This document shows positions 34,907 through 43,233 of a DNA stretch of 64,000 bases, one piece after another (position 1 is the first letter of the stretch; each line of letters starts with the position of its first letter). The translations under genes were made by a program, and so were the position numbers. Source of the DNA: Haloarcula sp. CBA1127 (GTDB lineage: Archaea > Halobacteriota > Halobacteria > Halobacteriales > Haloarculaceae); NCBI RefSeq assembly GCF_001485575.1, contig NZ_BCNB01000006.1, forward strand, positions 1,116,001-1,180,000. The letters run 5' to 3'. The notes below the pieces were generated by a model that saw nothing but the letters and a program-made list of their open reading frames with translations, was not told the DNA's origin and did no database searches.

Positions 34907-35235
34907 ACAGCCAGAAAGCCCCCGATACGCTCCGGTCCCGCGGCTTGCTGTGCTCCTCAGTCGTTTCACTCCTTCCGGTGCTTGTGTCGCCGGGGTTCCC
35001 GGAGCGTGGGTGGTCGGATTTGCCGACCACCGCATAACGTGGCGGCTTCGCCGCCACGCTGTTGGTCCCTTTCAGTCCCACCCATAGTGGATTGTCCAAC
35101 CGGCTACAGGAGGGACTGAAAGGGGCGACTGCCTGAACGACGGCGGACGACGAAAGCACTGCACGAGCGACCATCGGGAGCGAGGAAGCGCGCAGCGAAT
35201 CCCCCGAGTTCAGGCAGTCGGGGCTTTCTGGCTGT
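34907..35235. repeat. Palindromic structured element, copy A
   Basis: A 329-base non-coding element bounded by a perfect 16-base inverted repeat (ACAGCCAGAAAGCCCC at 34907-34922 and its complement at 35220-35235). Inside are four further stems: 35009-35017/35023-35031 (9 pairs), 35038-35045/35051-35058 (8 pairs), CCCTTTCAGTCCC at 35067-35079 with 35112-35124 (13 pairs, 32-base loop containing TTGTCCAACCGGCT) and GACTGCCTGAAC at 35127-35138 with 35208-35219 (12 pairs). A related copy lies at 57675-57825. No protein frame is convincing. It looks like a non-autonomous mobile element or a multi-branched RNA. Confidence 0.7.
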
Positions 35236-35271
35236 CAAAACACCCTTCCCATCTTAGTTCTATCCAGTATC

Positions 35272-36006
35272 TCACACATCTGCTAGCCGGAACGCGAGAC
35301 TGTACATCGTCCCGGTTCGCTCGGAGCCGATAGCCGAAGCCACGTCGTCGGCCATCGCGACCAGCGGTCCCCCAACTACGTCTGGAAGCCCCGCAGCGTA
35401 CTCTCGTACCACCTTCGCGTGGGCATCCAGATGGGCCTCGGTCCAGGGGACCGGGTCCAGTAGTGTCTTCCGTCGTTCGACAGTCCAGCTGTTGGCGGCG
35501 AAGACGGCAGCAAGCACAGCGGGCGGGTAGAACGTCAACGCCGGCCGGCCGTCAACCACTCGTGCGGCGGCGTTTTCCAGCGCGAACAGTCGGTTGACGG
35601 CCGCATCGGCGGGTGGCACCGCGTAGTCGTCGACGACGAGGCGGCTGCCGGGCTTTGCGACCCGCGTCAGTTCGGCCGCGATAGGTGCCAGCTCGGCCGG
35701 TGGCAGGACGTTACAGAGGCCGTGGGCGGTGACGAAGTCGACGCTGTCTGTCGCAAGCGGCGTCTCACGGAGGTCAGCCTCGACCACGGCCAGCCGGTCG
35801 GCGTTTCCGTCGCCGATGCGGTCCCGGACCGTCGCGGCGTGGTCGGCGTCGTTCGTCACCGCATACACGCGTTTTGCGCCCGCGGCCAGCAGCCCCGCCG
35901 TCGTGTTCCCGACGCCGGCTCCGGCCTCAAGACAGACCTGTCCCTCTACTTGCTGGTCGGCGAGTGCCGCTGTCACCGTCTCCGGAACGTCCACGGTCAC
36001 GCTCAT
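35272..36006 (-). CDS. Class I SAM-dependent methyltransferase
   Basis: A 244-residue Rossmann-fold methyltransferase. Motif I is LEAGAGVGNTT (about residues 26-36), followed by an acidic end of strand 2 (AVTNDAD) and VDFVTAHGLCNVLPPAEL as motif IV/V. The later KPGSRLVVDDY is the usual strand-5 region. The substrate is unknown. Its ATG (36004-36006) is overlapped by the end of the palindromic element at 36005-36084, so its promoter must lie within that element or further upstream. Confidence 0.82.
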   Translation of the reverse strand: MSVTVDVPETVTAALADQQVEGQVCLEAGAGVGNTTAGLLAAGAKRVYAVTNDADHAATVRDRIGDGNADRLAVVEADLRETPLATDSVDFVTAHGLCNVLPPAELAPIAAELTRVAKPGSRLVVDDYAVPPADAAVNRLFALENAAARVVDGRPALTFYPPAVLAAVFAANSWTVERRKTLLDPVPWTEAHLDAHAKVVREYAAGLPDVVGGPLVAMADDVASAIGSERTGTMYSLAFRLADV

Positions 36007-36084
36007 ACTGTTGGCTGTAACTTTGTGAAGATATTCACCACCCTATGGTGGTGAAATTTTTCAACGGCTTACAGCCGACAGTAT
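36005..36084. repeat. 80-base nested palindrome, MITE-like
   Basis: Terminal inverted repeats ATACTGTTGGCTGTAA (36005-36020) and TTACAGCCGACAGTAT (36069-36084) pair at 15 of 16 positions and enclose a perfect nine-pair hairpin TTCACCACC-CTAT-GGTGGTGAA. The element exactly fills the gap between two minus-strand genes and overlaps the methyltransferase start codon and the aldo/keto reductase stop codon. No coding capacity. Confidence 0.65.
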
Positions 36085-36968
36085 CAGTGGTGCAGTTGCT
36101 CGGGCACCGGGCTGTCGTCGTGGCGCGCTTCCTCGATGAGCGCACGCTGACGGGCCTCGTCCATCCCCTCCGAGCGGCTGGCGGCGTCCAGCACCATCTT
36201 CACGAGCTTCGGGTCGCCGGGGCTGACGACGGTATCGAGTCCCCGGGCGGCGGCGAAGTCGAACCGATCGCGGATGCTCTCCGGCGTGTCGACCGGCTCG
36301 TACCAGTTCGCGTACGGGCGGTCGGCCTCTGCCAGTTCGTCGGCCGGCGGCCATGGTCCCTTCGCGAACGCCTTGATCCCCAGGGTGCCGATACCCTCCG
36401 ACTCACAGCGTTCCAGCACGGCCTCGTAGTCGTACTCGTCGCTGTCCTTGCCGGCGACGACAGGGTTCAGCGGGAACATCAGCGTCTCCAAGTCATCGAT
36501 GCGGTCGATGGCGTCGAGAATGAGTCCGGGGTTACCGTGGCTCGTCAGCCCGATGTGGTCGATTTTCCCCGCCGCTTTCGCTTCGCGTATCGCGTCGAGT
36601 GCGCCGCCGTCGGCGGTGATCGTGTCCAGTTCGTCCTCGTATTCCAGCCCGTGGATCTGGTAGAGGTCGATGGTGTCGATGCCGAGGCGGTTCAGCGACC
36701 GGTCGATCTTCCGGGCGGCCCCCTCGTACTTGCGTTCCTGGGTCTTACAGCCCAGGAAGATGTCGTCGCGGTACTGCCGGAGCTTCGGCCCCAGTTTCAG
36801 CTCCGCGTCGCCGTAGGTCGGTGCTACGTCAAAGTGGTTGACCCCGTGGTCCAACACGAGTTCGACCAGCTGGTTCGCACCGTCCTGTTCGAGCCAGTTG
36901 AGTGCGATCGAGCCGAACGTCAGCACCGTGCTCTCCTGCCCAGTGTCGCCCAGCGCTCGGGTTTCCAT
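36084..36968 (-). CDS. Aldo/keto reductase
   Basis: A 294-residue TIM-barrel oxidoreductase using NADPH. The catalytic tetrad can be placed: Asp and Tyr in HFDVAPTYGDAE (about residues 45-56), Lys in FLGCKTQE and His in LYQIHGLE. The tail after the barrel is short and Arg/Glu-rich. The substrate is unknown. The ATG at 36968 removes an upstream frame with poor bias. It is followed by the nested palindrome at its stop codon. Confidence 0.87.
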   Translation of the reverse strand: METRALGDTGQESTVLTFGSIALNWLEQDGANQLVELVLDHGVNHFDVAPTYGDAELKLGPKLRQYRDDIFLGCKTQERKYEGAARKIDRSLNRLGIDTIDLYQIHGLEYEDELDTITADGGALDAIREAKAAGKIDHIGLTSHGNPGLILDAIDRIDDLETLMFPLNPVVAGKDSDEYDYEAVLERCESEGIGTLGIKAFAKGPWPPADELAEADRPYANWYEPVDTPESIRDRFDFAAARGLDTVVSPGDPKLVKMVLDAASRSEGMDEARQRALIEEARHDDSPVPEQLHH

Positions 36969-37095
36969 ATCGGTCGGACGGCCCGGAGCCCAATAACCGT
37001 TGGTCGCTGCTCTCTCAGCCAGTCCAGTGCGGCAGACCGCGTCAGGGAACGCCGACCGGGGTTTATTACTCCCGCAGTCCGAACGGGATGTATAG

Positions 37096-38055
37096 ATGTT
37101 TGAGAGAGAACAACTGTTCTCAGCGATGACGGCGTCATACGTGATCGCAGTCACGCTCGCCCTCGTCATCGCCGCGGTATTCGCGCCGGTCATCTGGAAC
37201 GGCGTGCCAAGCGGTGGTGACGACGACCCGAGCGTCGCCGTCATCACCCTTCGCGGCGGCACAACCGACGCGAACGTCAACGCTGTCAAGCAGGACCTCC
37301 GCGAAGCACGAACTAACGAATCAATCGAGGCCGTCGTCCTCCGGGTCGACAGCCCCGGCGGCCCGGTCGACTCGAGCGAGGAGTTCTACCTCGCTGTGAA
37401 CCGGACTGCCAGTGAGATGCCTGTCGTCGCCTACGTCGAGGGCACGGCCGCCTCGGGCGGCTACTACGGCATTACGCCGGCCGACGAGATCGTGGTCAAG
37501 CCGAGTTCGACCGTCGGCAGTATCGGCGTCATCGTTCAGGCCCCGCTGAGTCTGATCGAGCAGGTCGAACGGCAGGGTGAGACGTTCGTCCGCTCGGGGC
37601 CGGACAAGGCCCAGATAAGCAAAGACAGCCTCCGCGAGGATATCGAGGTGCTCCAGCGGTCTTTCGTCGGAACGGTCATGCGCCATCGGGGCGAGCAACT
37701 GACGGTCTCCCGCGAGGAGGTCGCCAACGGCGGCACGTACCTCGGCGCACAGGCAACCCAGAACGGCTTTGCCGACCGGATCGGCGACACCGAACTGGCC
37801 ATCGAACGGGCCGCCGCACTCTCGGACGACATCGAGGGTGACCAGTACGACGTGACCTATCAGGGCAGTGGCGGTGCCAATTTCAACGTCATCATCGTCC
37901 CTGCCGGCGCTGAAACCGTCCAGGGCGCGAATAACGTGACCTATCTCGTCCATCCCGACGATAGTGAGACAACGTTCCGGGAGCCAGTGAAGTACTACGC
38001 CGTCTGGGGAATCCCCGCTGAGGACAACAATGCAACGGTGATCCGCAATGACTGA
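37096..38055 (+). CDS. sppA: Signal peptide peptidase SppA (S49 family)
   Basis: A 319-residue membrane-anchored serine peptidase that degrades signal peptides and membrane protein fragments. One N-terminal transmembrane helix (about residues 13-36) is followed by the S49 domain with the Ser-Lys dyad S120 (in GTAASGGYYG) and K171 (in SGPDKAQIS). Length fits the single-domain archaeal SppA. The downstream gene overlaps it by eight bases, so the two products probably work together in the membrane. Confidence 0.92.
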   Translation: MFEREQLFSAMTASYVIAVTLALVIAAVFAPVIWNGVPSGGDDDPSVAVITLRGGTTDANVNAVKQDLREARTNESIEAVVLRVDSPGGPVDSSEEFYLAVNRTASEMPVVAYVEGTAASGGYYGITPADEIVVKPSSTVGSIGVIVQAPLSLIEQVERQGETFVRSGPDKAQISKDSLREDIEVLQRSFVGTVMRHRGEQLTVSREEVANGGTYLGAQATQNGFADRIGDTELAIERAAALSDDIEGDQYDVTYQGSGGANFNVIIVPAGAETVQGANNVTYLVHPDDSETTFREPVKYYAVWGIPAEDNNATVIRND

Positions 38056-39103
38056 GGGCCGTATCGTCAAGCCGCTCGCCGTGTTTATCGTCGTTCTCGT
38101 GGTGCTACTGGGCGGGACGTTCCTCCTCGCAGTCGCCAGCCCGGGGTCGTCGGGACCGCCGGACGGCCAGTCTATCGATGGCCAGTCGCCGTCACAGTAT
38201 CAGCCTGACGCCGTCAACGCACCCGTAGACCCCGAAGAGGGTGAGATTTCGGTCGACGTCGACACGAGCGACAAGCGAATACTCGTCGATACGAGCCACG
38301 GCAACCAGGTGACCGAATCCGAACTCGAACCGATTACCGAGGCGGTGTTCGAGGCGGGCCACACCGTCGAGTACGGCACGTCCGGCACCGCTTCCTTTGC
38401 CGATTCGCTGGGCCGGTACGACGGTGTACTCATCGTCCAGCCGCTCGACAGCTACTCACAGGCGGAACGCGACGCGCTCCAGGAGTACACGGACGACGGT
38501 GGGCGTGTCGTCGTCCTCGCCGAACCGACACAGACCCGTCTTTCGACCGGCTTCACCCAGTCGACGACGACGGTGTCGTTCGGGGCCAACAACGCCACCG
38601 CGCGCTACGGCGTCCGGATGGGTGCCGAACAGTTGTACAACGTCGACGACGAAGCCAACGACAACAACTTCAAGGCTATCTACGCATCTCCGAGCGACGA
38701 CGGTGAACTGACCGACGGTGTCGAGACGATTACGTTCGACACCGCCGGCTACGCGGTGGTGAACGGTGACGCCGAGACGAAGTTCACTGCTGCCGAGGGC
38801 ACCCGGACGCTGGAGACGCGCCGCACCGGCACGTACGCGACAGTCGTCCGCAACGACAACATGGTGTTCGTCACCGACTCGACGTTCATCCGGAGTTCCG
38901 AGATATACGACGCCGACAATGAGGTGTTCATGGGGAACCTACTTTCGTTCCTGCTCGACGGCGAGGCACCTGATCCGGGTGGTGGCGCGACCCCTGATAC
39001 CGGATTCGGGACTGGTGATAGTTTCTCTACCCCGATCGAAACACCACCGGAGCCGACCCCCGGCCCGACTCCGACGCCGGTCCCTACCCCGAGCGGGACC
39101 TGA
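38048..39103 (+). CDS. Membrane-anchored DUF4350-like protein
   Basis: A 351-residue protein with one N-terminal transmembrane helix (about residues 10-31), a spacer, and a flavodoxin-like DUF4350-type domain (about 72-290) with KRILVDTSHGNQVTESELEP, YDGVLIVQPL and DDGGRVVVLAEP. The C-terminus is a Pro/Thr-rich tail, suggesting an extracellular position. Proteins of this type occur next to membrane peptidases and MoxR systems. It overlaps sppA by eight bases. The role is unknown. Confidence 0.7.
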   Translation: MTEGRIVKPLAVFIVVLVVLLGGTFLLAVASPGSSGPPDGQSIDGQSPSQYQPDAVNAPVDPEEGEISVDVDTSDKRILVDTSHGNQVTESELEPITEAVFEAGHTVEYGTSGTASFADSLGRYDGVLIVQPLDSYSQAERDALQEYTDDGGRVVVLAEPTQTRLSTGFTQSTTTVSFGANNATARYGVRMGAEQLYNVDDEANDNNFKAIYASPSDDGELTDGVETITFDTAGYAVVNGDAETKFTAAEGTRTLETRRTGTYATVVRNDNMVFVTDSTFIRSSEIYDADNEVFMGNLLSFLLDGEAPDPGGGATPDTGFGTGDSFSTPIETPPEPTPGPTPTPVPTPSGT

Positions 39104-39136
39104 GCCGGGCTGCTCGGACCGCCATTGGTCGCGGCT

Positions 39137-39667
39137 TCACTGATCGCTAATGCTGACCGTCGTCTCGCTGTACAGGCCACGTTCGGTAGCGTCGGCCACA
39201 CTTAGCCCGGCCCCGATAGTGTACTCCCCGGCTGGCGCGGGTTCCCACTCATCGTCGCTAACCCGGAACATCCGGTCCCACCGCCGTCTGAACTGCTTTC
39301 GCTCGCCGCGGTCGAACCGGAGACTGCCGTCATCACTGGGTACGCTGTCGACGTGGGACGCCTCGGCCACTCCATCGACGTACCACGTCCACGGCCGCGG
39401 CGAGTCCGTCGGGAGCGTTATCGGCACTGGAAGCGCGTTCTGCATCGTCACGACGAACGGCACCTCGGTTCCCGCCGGATACTCAGTCTGTGGCACCTCG
39501 ATATCGACCGACACCGCGCGATAGCGGAGCCACGTCGGCACTAGACGGTCGCTCCAGACCCCGCCGTCGATACTGCGTGCGGCCTGTGGCCGCGCTCCGT
39601 GCTCGGTGGGTGCCCCTGGCTCATCGTCGTCGCGGTAGAGCGCGCCCGAATCGTAGATGCGACGCAT
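39137..39667 (-). CDS. Beta-sandwich protein, BsuPI-like
   Basis: A 176-residue protein with a disordered N-terminus (about residues 1-40) and a domain with strands AVSVDIEVPQTEYPAGTEVP, FVVTMQNALPVPITLPT and FDRGERKQFRRRWDRMF, similar to the BsuPI intracellular protease-inhibitor fold found in haloarchaea. No signal peptide is evident. An inhibitor role is only suggested by the fold. The ATG at 39667 is preferred. It is convergent with the sppA pair. Confidence 0.6.
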   Translation of the reverse strand: MRRIYDSGALYRDDDEPGAPTEHGARPQAARSIDGGVWSDRLVPTWLRYRAVSVDIEVPQTEYPAGTEVPFVVTMQNALPVPITLPTDSPRPWTWYVDGVAEASHVDSVPSDDGSLRFDRGERKQFRRRWDRMFRVSDDEWEPAPAGEYTIGAGLSVADATERGLYSETTVSISDQ

Positions 39668-39709
39668 TGTCGGATTATAGGCCGGGGTTCGCAAAAGCGT
39701 TGCTCGGGA

Positions 39710-41026
39710 CTAGCTCGTCCGCGTCGGCGCGTCCGGCCTCTCGTCGTCGTACAGCAGGCAGGCGATGCGGTGGTCGTCACCGACATCGAACAGCTCGGGG
39801 TCGGTTCGCTCGCAGGGGGATTCAAAGGCGTCGTTCAGCGCCATCCGCGCGGCTTCGAAAGCCCCGTCATGCAGGTGGTCAAGGGCCGTCCCGAACACTT
39901 CCTCGGCCTCCCGGTCGCCGACCGTCTCCGGGAGGCCGAATTCGGCTCGGACCCGGGCTTCGAGAGCGGACTGCGAGAGCTGACTCAGGTCTTCGTCCTC
40001 GACATCTTCCTGCACTGCGGTCACCGCTTCCAGCGAGTCGGCTTTGCGGAGCCGCTGTTTCAGGTCCAGCAGCGACCGCCACTCGGACTGTGCCATGTCT
40101 GTCCCCTCGGGCTGGATGACCTTCGGACAGCGGGTGTGGAATCGACAGCCCGACGGGGGGTTCAGCGGTGACGGAACATCGCCGGAGAGGAAAATCCGGT
40201 CGCCCTCCCAGCCGGGGTCTGGTTCCGGAATGGCGGACAGCAGCGCCTCGGCGTAGGGGTGATACGGCGGCTGGAACACGTCCTCGGTCGGGCCGACTTC
40301 GGCGAACTCCCCGAGATACAGGACACCCACGCGGTCAGAGATGTGCTCGACGACAGAGAGGTCGTGGGCGATGACGATATAGGAGAGGCCGAACTCCGAC
40401 TGCAGGTCCGAAAGCAGGTTCAGAATCTGGGCCTGCACGCTCACGTCCAGCGCCGAGACGGGTTCGTCACAGACGATGACCTCGGGGTCGACGGCGAGTG
40501 CGCGGGCGATACCGATGCGCTGGCGCTGGCCACCGGAGAACTCGTGGGGGTAGCGGTGGGTGTGACGCTGGCTCAGCCCGACAGTCTCCAGCAAGTCGTT
40601 GACACGCTCGGTTCGCTCCTCGCCGTCCGCGATTCCGTGGATATCCAGCGGTTCGCCGACGATGTCGCCGACCGTCAGCCGCGGATTGAGGCTGGCGAAC
40701 GGGTCCTGGAAGATGTACTGGATGTCCTTCCGGAGCGCTCGCAGGCGGTCGTCCGAAGCCCCCGTCAGGTCCTCGCCCTTGTAGCGGACCGAGCCGGCCG
40801 TCGGTTCGATGAGCCGCAGCAGCGTCTGGGCCAGCGTGGTCTTGCCACAGCCGGACTCGCCGACGATACCCAGCGTCTCGCCGGGATAGAGTTCCAGGTC
40901 GACGCCGTCCAGGGCCTTCACTTCCTGACTCCGGCCCAGCAGGGTGTCGACGATGGTCCCGCCGGACTCGTAGTACTTCGTGAGGTTCTCGACCTCCAGT
41001 ATCGGGCTATCGGCCGTCTTAGCCAT
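39710..41026 (-). CDS. dppF: Dipeptide/oligopeptide ABC importer ATPase, DppF type
   Basis: A 438-residue ATPase of a peptide/nickel-family importer. Walker A GESGCGKTT (about residues 57-65), the signature FSGGQRQRI and Walker B VIVCDEPVSALD are intact. After the oligopeptide-type C-terminal region (SGCRFHTRCPKV) the chain continues about 115 acidic residues (LRKADSLEAVTAVQEDVEDE) before ending in a second Cys pair region (ESPCERTD, RIACLLYDD). This makes it about 100 residues longer than bacterial DppF. Its start overlaps the DppD gene by eight bases. Substrate specificity is not shown. Confidence 0.88.
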   Translation of the reverse strand: MAKTADSPILEVENLTKYYESGGTIVDTLLGRSQEVKALDGVDLELYPGETLGIVGESGCGKTTLAQTLLRLIEPTAGSVRYKGEDLTGASDDRLRALRKDIQYIFQDPFASLNPRLTVGDIVGEPLDIHGIADGEERTERVNDLLETVGLSQRHTHRYPHEFSGGQRQRIGIARALAVDPEVIVCDEPVSALDVSVQAQILNLLSDLQSEFGLSYIVIAHDLSVVEHISDRVGVLYLGEFAEVGPTEDVFQPPYHPYAEALLSAIPEPDPGWEGDRIFLSGDVPSPLNPPSGCRFHTRCPKVIQPEGTDMAQSEWRSLLDLKQRLRKADSLEAVTAVQEDVEDEDLSQLSQSALEARVRAEFGLPETVGDREAEEVFGTALDHLHDGAFEAARMALNDAFESPCERTDPELFDVGDDHRIACLLYDDERPDAPTRTS

Positions 41027-42194
41027 CCTGCCGCCCTCCCGAGCCGTCTGGGTCGTCGCGGTCTAACAGGTCGGTGTCGAGACCGACCGGGTCGGAGTCA
41101 GCATGGAGCGGCTCCGAATCCGTCCGCCCGACGCGGGGGTCGGACCGGGTGTCGTCGGGCGGCGCGTCCCGACCCGTGACTTCGACCTCGTAGTCCAGGT
41201 CGTTTTCGAGGTCGCCGGTGTAGGCCAGGCAGGCGGCCGAGCGGTCGGACAAGCCGTGACCGTCGTCGGTGTCGGGGTCGACCAGCGGCGGCTCCTTGCG
41301 CGTACAGGCCTCCTCGGCGAAGGGACACCGCGGGTGGAAGCTACAGCCAGCGGGGACTTCCACGAGGTCCGGCATCGTCCCGGGAATCGTCTTGAGGCGG
41401 TCCTGCCGATCGCCGATACGCGGGATAGCGCTCATCAGTCCGACGGTGTAGGGGTGTTTCGGGTCGTAGTACAGTTCCTCGACGGGGGCTTTCTCGACGG
41501 CGCGGCCGGCGTACATCACCATCACCCGGTCGCACATCTCCGCGATGACGCCGAGGTCGTGGGTGATGAGCTGAATGGCCGTGTCGTACTCGTCGGCGAG
41601 GCGGTCGAGGCGGTCTAGGATCTTCGCCTCGATGGTCACGTCCAACGCTGTCGTCGGCTCGTCGGCGATGAGGAGTTCGGGGTCACAGGACAGGGCCATC
41701 GCGATGATGGCCCGCTGTTGCATCCCGCCGGAGAACTCGTGTGGATAGTCGTCGTATCTGGCTTCCGGTTCCGGAATACCGACGTCATCGAGCAGTCGAA
41801 TCGCGCGTTCGCGGGCGGCCGTGTCGCCGTAGTCGAGGTGGTGTCGGATTGACTCCGAAATCTGCTCGCCGACGGTGTACACCGGGTTCAGCGCGGTCTG
41901 GGCGTCCTGGAATATCATCGCGATATCGTTGCCCCGCACGTCCCGCACCGCTGAGTCGGAGAGTTCCATGAGGTCCTGGCCGTCGAAGCGGATCGTCCCG
42001 CTCTCGATACGACCCGGTTCCTCGATGAGGCGCATCACCGACAGCGCGGTGACGCTCTTGCCCGCGCCGCTCTCGCCGACGATGCCGAATTTCTCGCCGC
42101 GGTCGATGTGAAAGGAGAGATCGTCGACGGCGGTGACGACGCCCTCCTCGGTGTAGAAGTTCACCGTGAGGTCTTCGACTTCGAGCAGCGCCAT
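41019..42194 (-). CDS. dppD: Dipeptide/oligopeptide ABC importer ATPase, DppD type
   Basis: A 391-residue ATPase paired with DppF. Walker A GESGAGKS (about residues 39-46), the signature FSGGMQQRA, Walker B LLIADEPTTALD and the Cys-containing CTD (CSFHPRCPFAEEACTRKEPP) are visible. An acidic tail of about 65 residues extends the protein. The start shares one base with the stop of the DppC gene (TGATG), so translation is coupled along the operon. Confidence 0.9.
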   Translation of the reverse strand: MALLEVEDLTVNFYTEEGVVTAVDDLSFHIDRGEKFGIVGESGAGKSVTALSVMRLIEEPGRIESGTIRFDGQDLMELSDSAVRDVRGNDIAMIFQDAQTALNPVYTVGEQISESIRHHLDYGDTAARERAIRLLDDVGIPEPEARYDDYPHEFSGGMQQRAIIAMALSCDPELLIADEPTTALDVTIEAKILDRLDRLADEYDTAIQLITHDLGVIAEMCDRVMVMYAGRAVEKAPVEELYYDPKHPYTVGLMSAIPRIGDRQDRLKTIPGTMPDLVEVPAGCSFHPRCPFAEEACTRKEPPLVDPDTDDGHGLSDRSAACLAYTGDLENDLDYEVEVTGRDAPPDDTRSDPRVGRTDSEPLHADSDPVGLDTDLLDRDDPDGSGGRQDG

Positions 42195-43231
42195 CAGACC
42201 TCGCCTCCAGTGGCTACGTCAGTGCCTTCCTGCGCGTTGAGCGCGTCGTTGATGCCGTCGCCGATGAGGTTCATCGACATCACGAACAGGAAGATAGCGC
42301 CGCCGGGGAACACGGTGACCCACCAGGGAATCGTCCCGCCGGGGCCCTGGACGATGGTCTCGCGCGTCGCGTCCAGCATCGTCCCCCACTCGGCTGACCC
42401 GGGCGGGAGCCCGAGGCCGAGGAAGCCAAGCGCGGCGACGCCGATGACGACTGTCCCGATGGAGAGGGAGGCCTGGACGACCAGCGGCGCGATAGCGTTG
42501 GGGACGACGTGTCTGAAGATGACGCGACGGTCACGCGCGCCCAGCGCCTTCGCGGCCATGACGTACTCGTTTTCTTTGACTTTCAGTATCTCCCCGCGTA
42601 TCAGCCGGGCGTAGCCGGCCCACCCGAACGCCGTGAACGCGAGCACCAGTTCCCAGTACCCCTTGCCGAGCACGGCGACGATAATCAGCGCCAGCAGGAG
42701 GCCGGGGAACGCGAAAATCAGGTCGAGCATGCGCATCATCACCTCGTCGACCCGGCCGCCGTAGTAGCCCGCGATGGCACCGTACACCAGCCCGATGACG
42801 GCGGTAATCGAGACCACGATGAAGCCTATCGAGAGGCTGAACCGACCGCCGTACAGCACGCGGGAGAACACGTCCCGGGCGGAGCCGTCGGTGCCGAACG
42901 GATGGGCCAGCGACGGGGCCTCGTACGCACTCACGTCGAGGCCCTGCACGTACAGAATCGCGCTCGGGTCGTACGGGGCCAGCGAGAAGGGCTGGACTGT
43001 CACGCCAGCGACGGTGACTGGGCGGGCGAATATAGCCAGGAGTCCCATCAGGGTAACAATATAGAGCCCGAGCATCGCGCTCCGGTTGTCACGGAATTCG
43101 CTCCAGGCGCGCTCCCAGCGACTCTCGGTTTCGGTGTCTCGTTCCTCTGTCCAGTCGGATAGCGGTTCGCGGGACTCGACGCGGTCGGCGTCGAACCCCG
43201 TTATGCGTATGCGTCCTCGTTCAGTACTCAT
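42194..43231 (-). CDS. dppC: Dipeptide/oligopeptide ABC importer permease, DppC type
   Basis: A 345-residue permease with about six transmembrane helices. A long acidic cytosolic N-terminus leads to the OppC N-terminal segment (WSEFRDNRSAMLGLYIV). The EAA-type cytosolic loop (AAKALGARDRRVIFRHVVPN, about residues 228-247) contacts the ATPases. The GTDGSARDVFSR sequence is typical of the DppC family. It forms a heterodimeric channel with DppB, whose stop is two bases upstream of this start. Confidence 0.9.
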   Translation of the reverse strand: MSTERGRIRITGFDADRVESREPLSDWTEERDTETESRWERAWSEFRDNRSAMLGLYIVTLMGLLAIFARPVTVAGVTVQPFSLAPYDPSAILYVQGLDVSAYEAPSLAHPFGTDGSARDVFSRVLYGGRFSLSIGFIVVSITAVIGLVYGAIAGYYGGRVDEVMMRMLDLIFAFPGLLLALIIVAVLGKGYWELVLAFTAFGWAGYARLIRGEILKVKENEYVMAAKALGARDRRVIFRHVVPNAIAPLVVQASLSIGTVVIGVAALGFLGLGLPPGSAEWGTMLDATRETIVQGPGGTIPWWVTVFPGGAIFLFVMSMNLIGDGINDALNAQEGTDVATGGEV

Positions 43232-43233
43232 TG

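Noticed and set aside
34907-35235. Reading the repeat element as a CRISPR array or a complete insertion sequence
   Set aside because: There are no regularly spaced direct repeats and no transposase frame; the repeats are inverted and nested.
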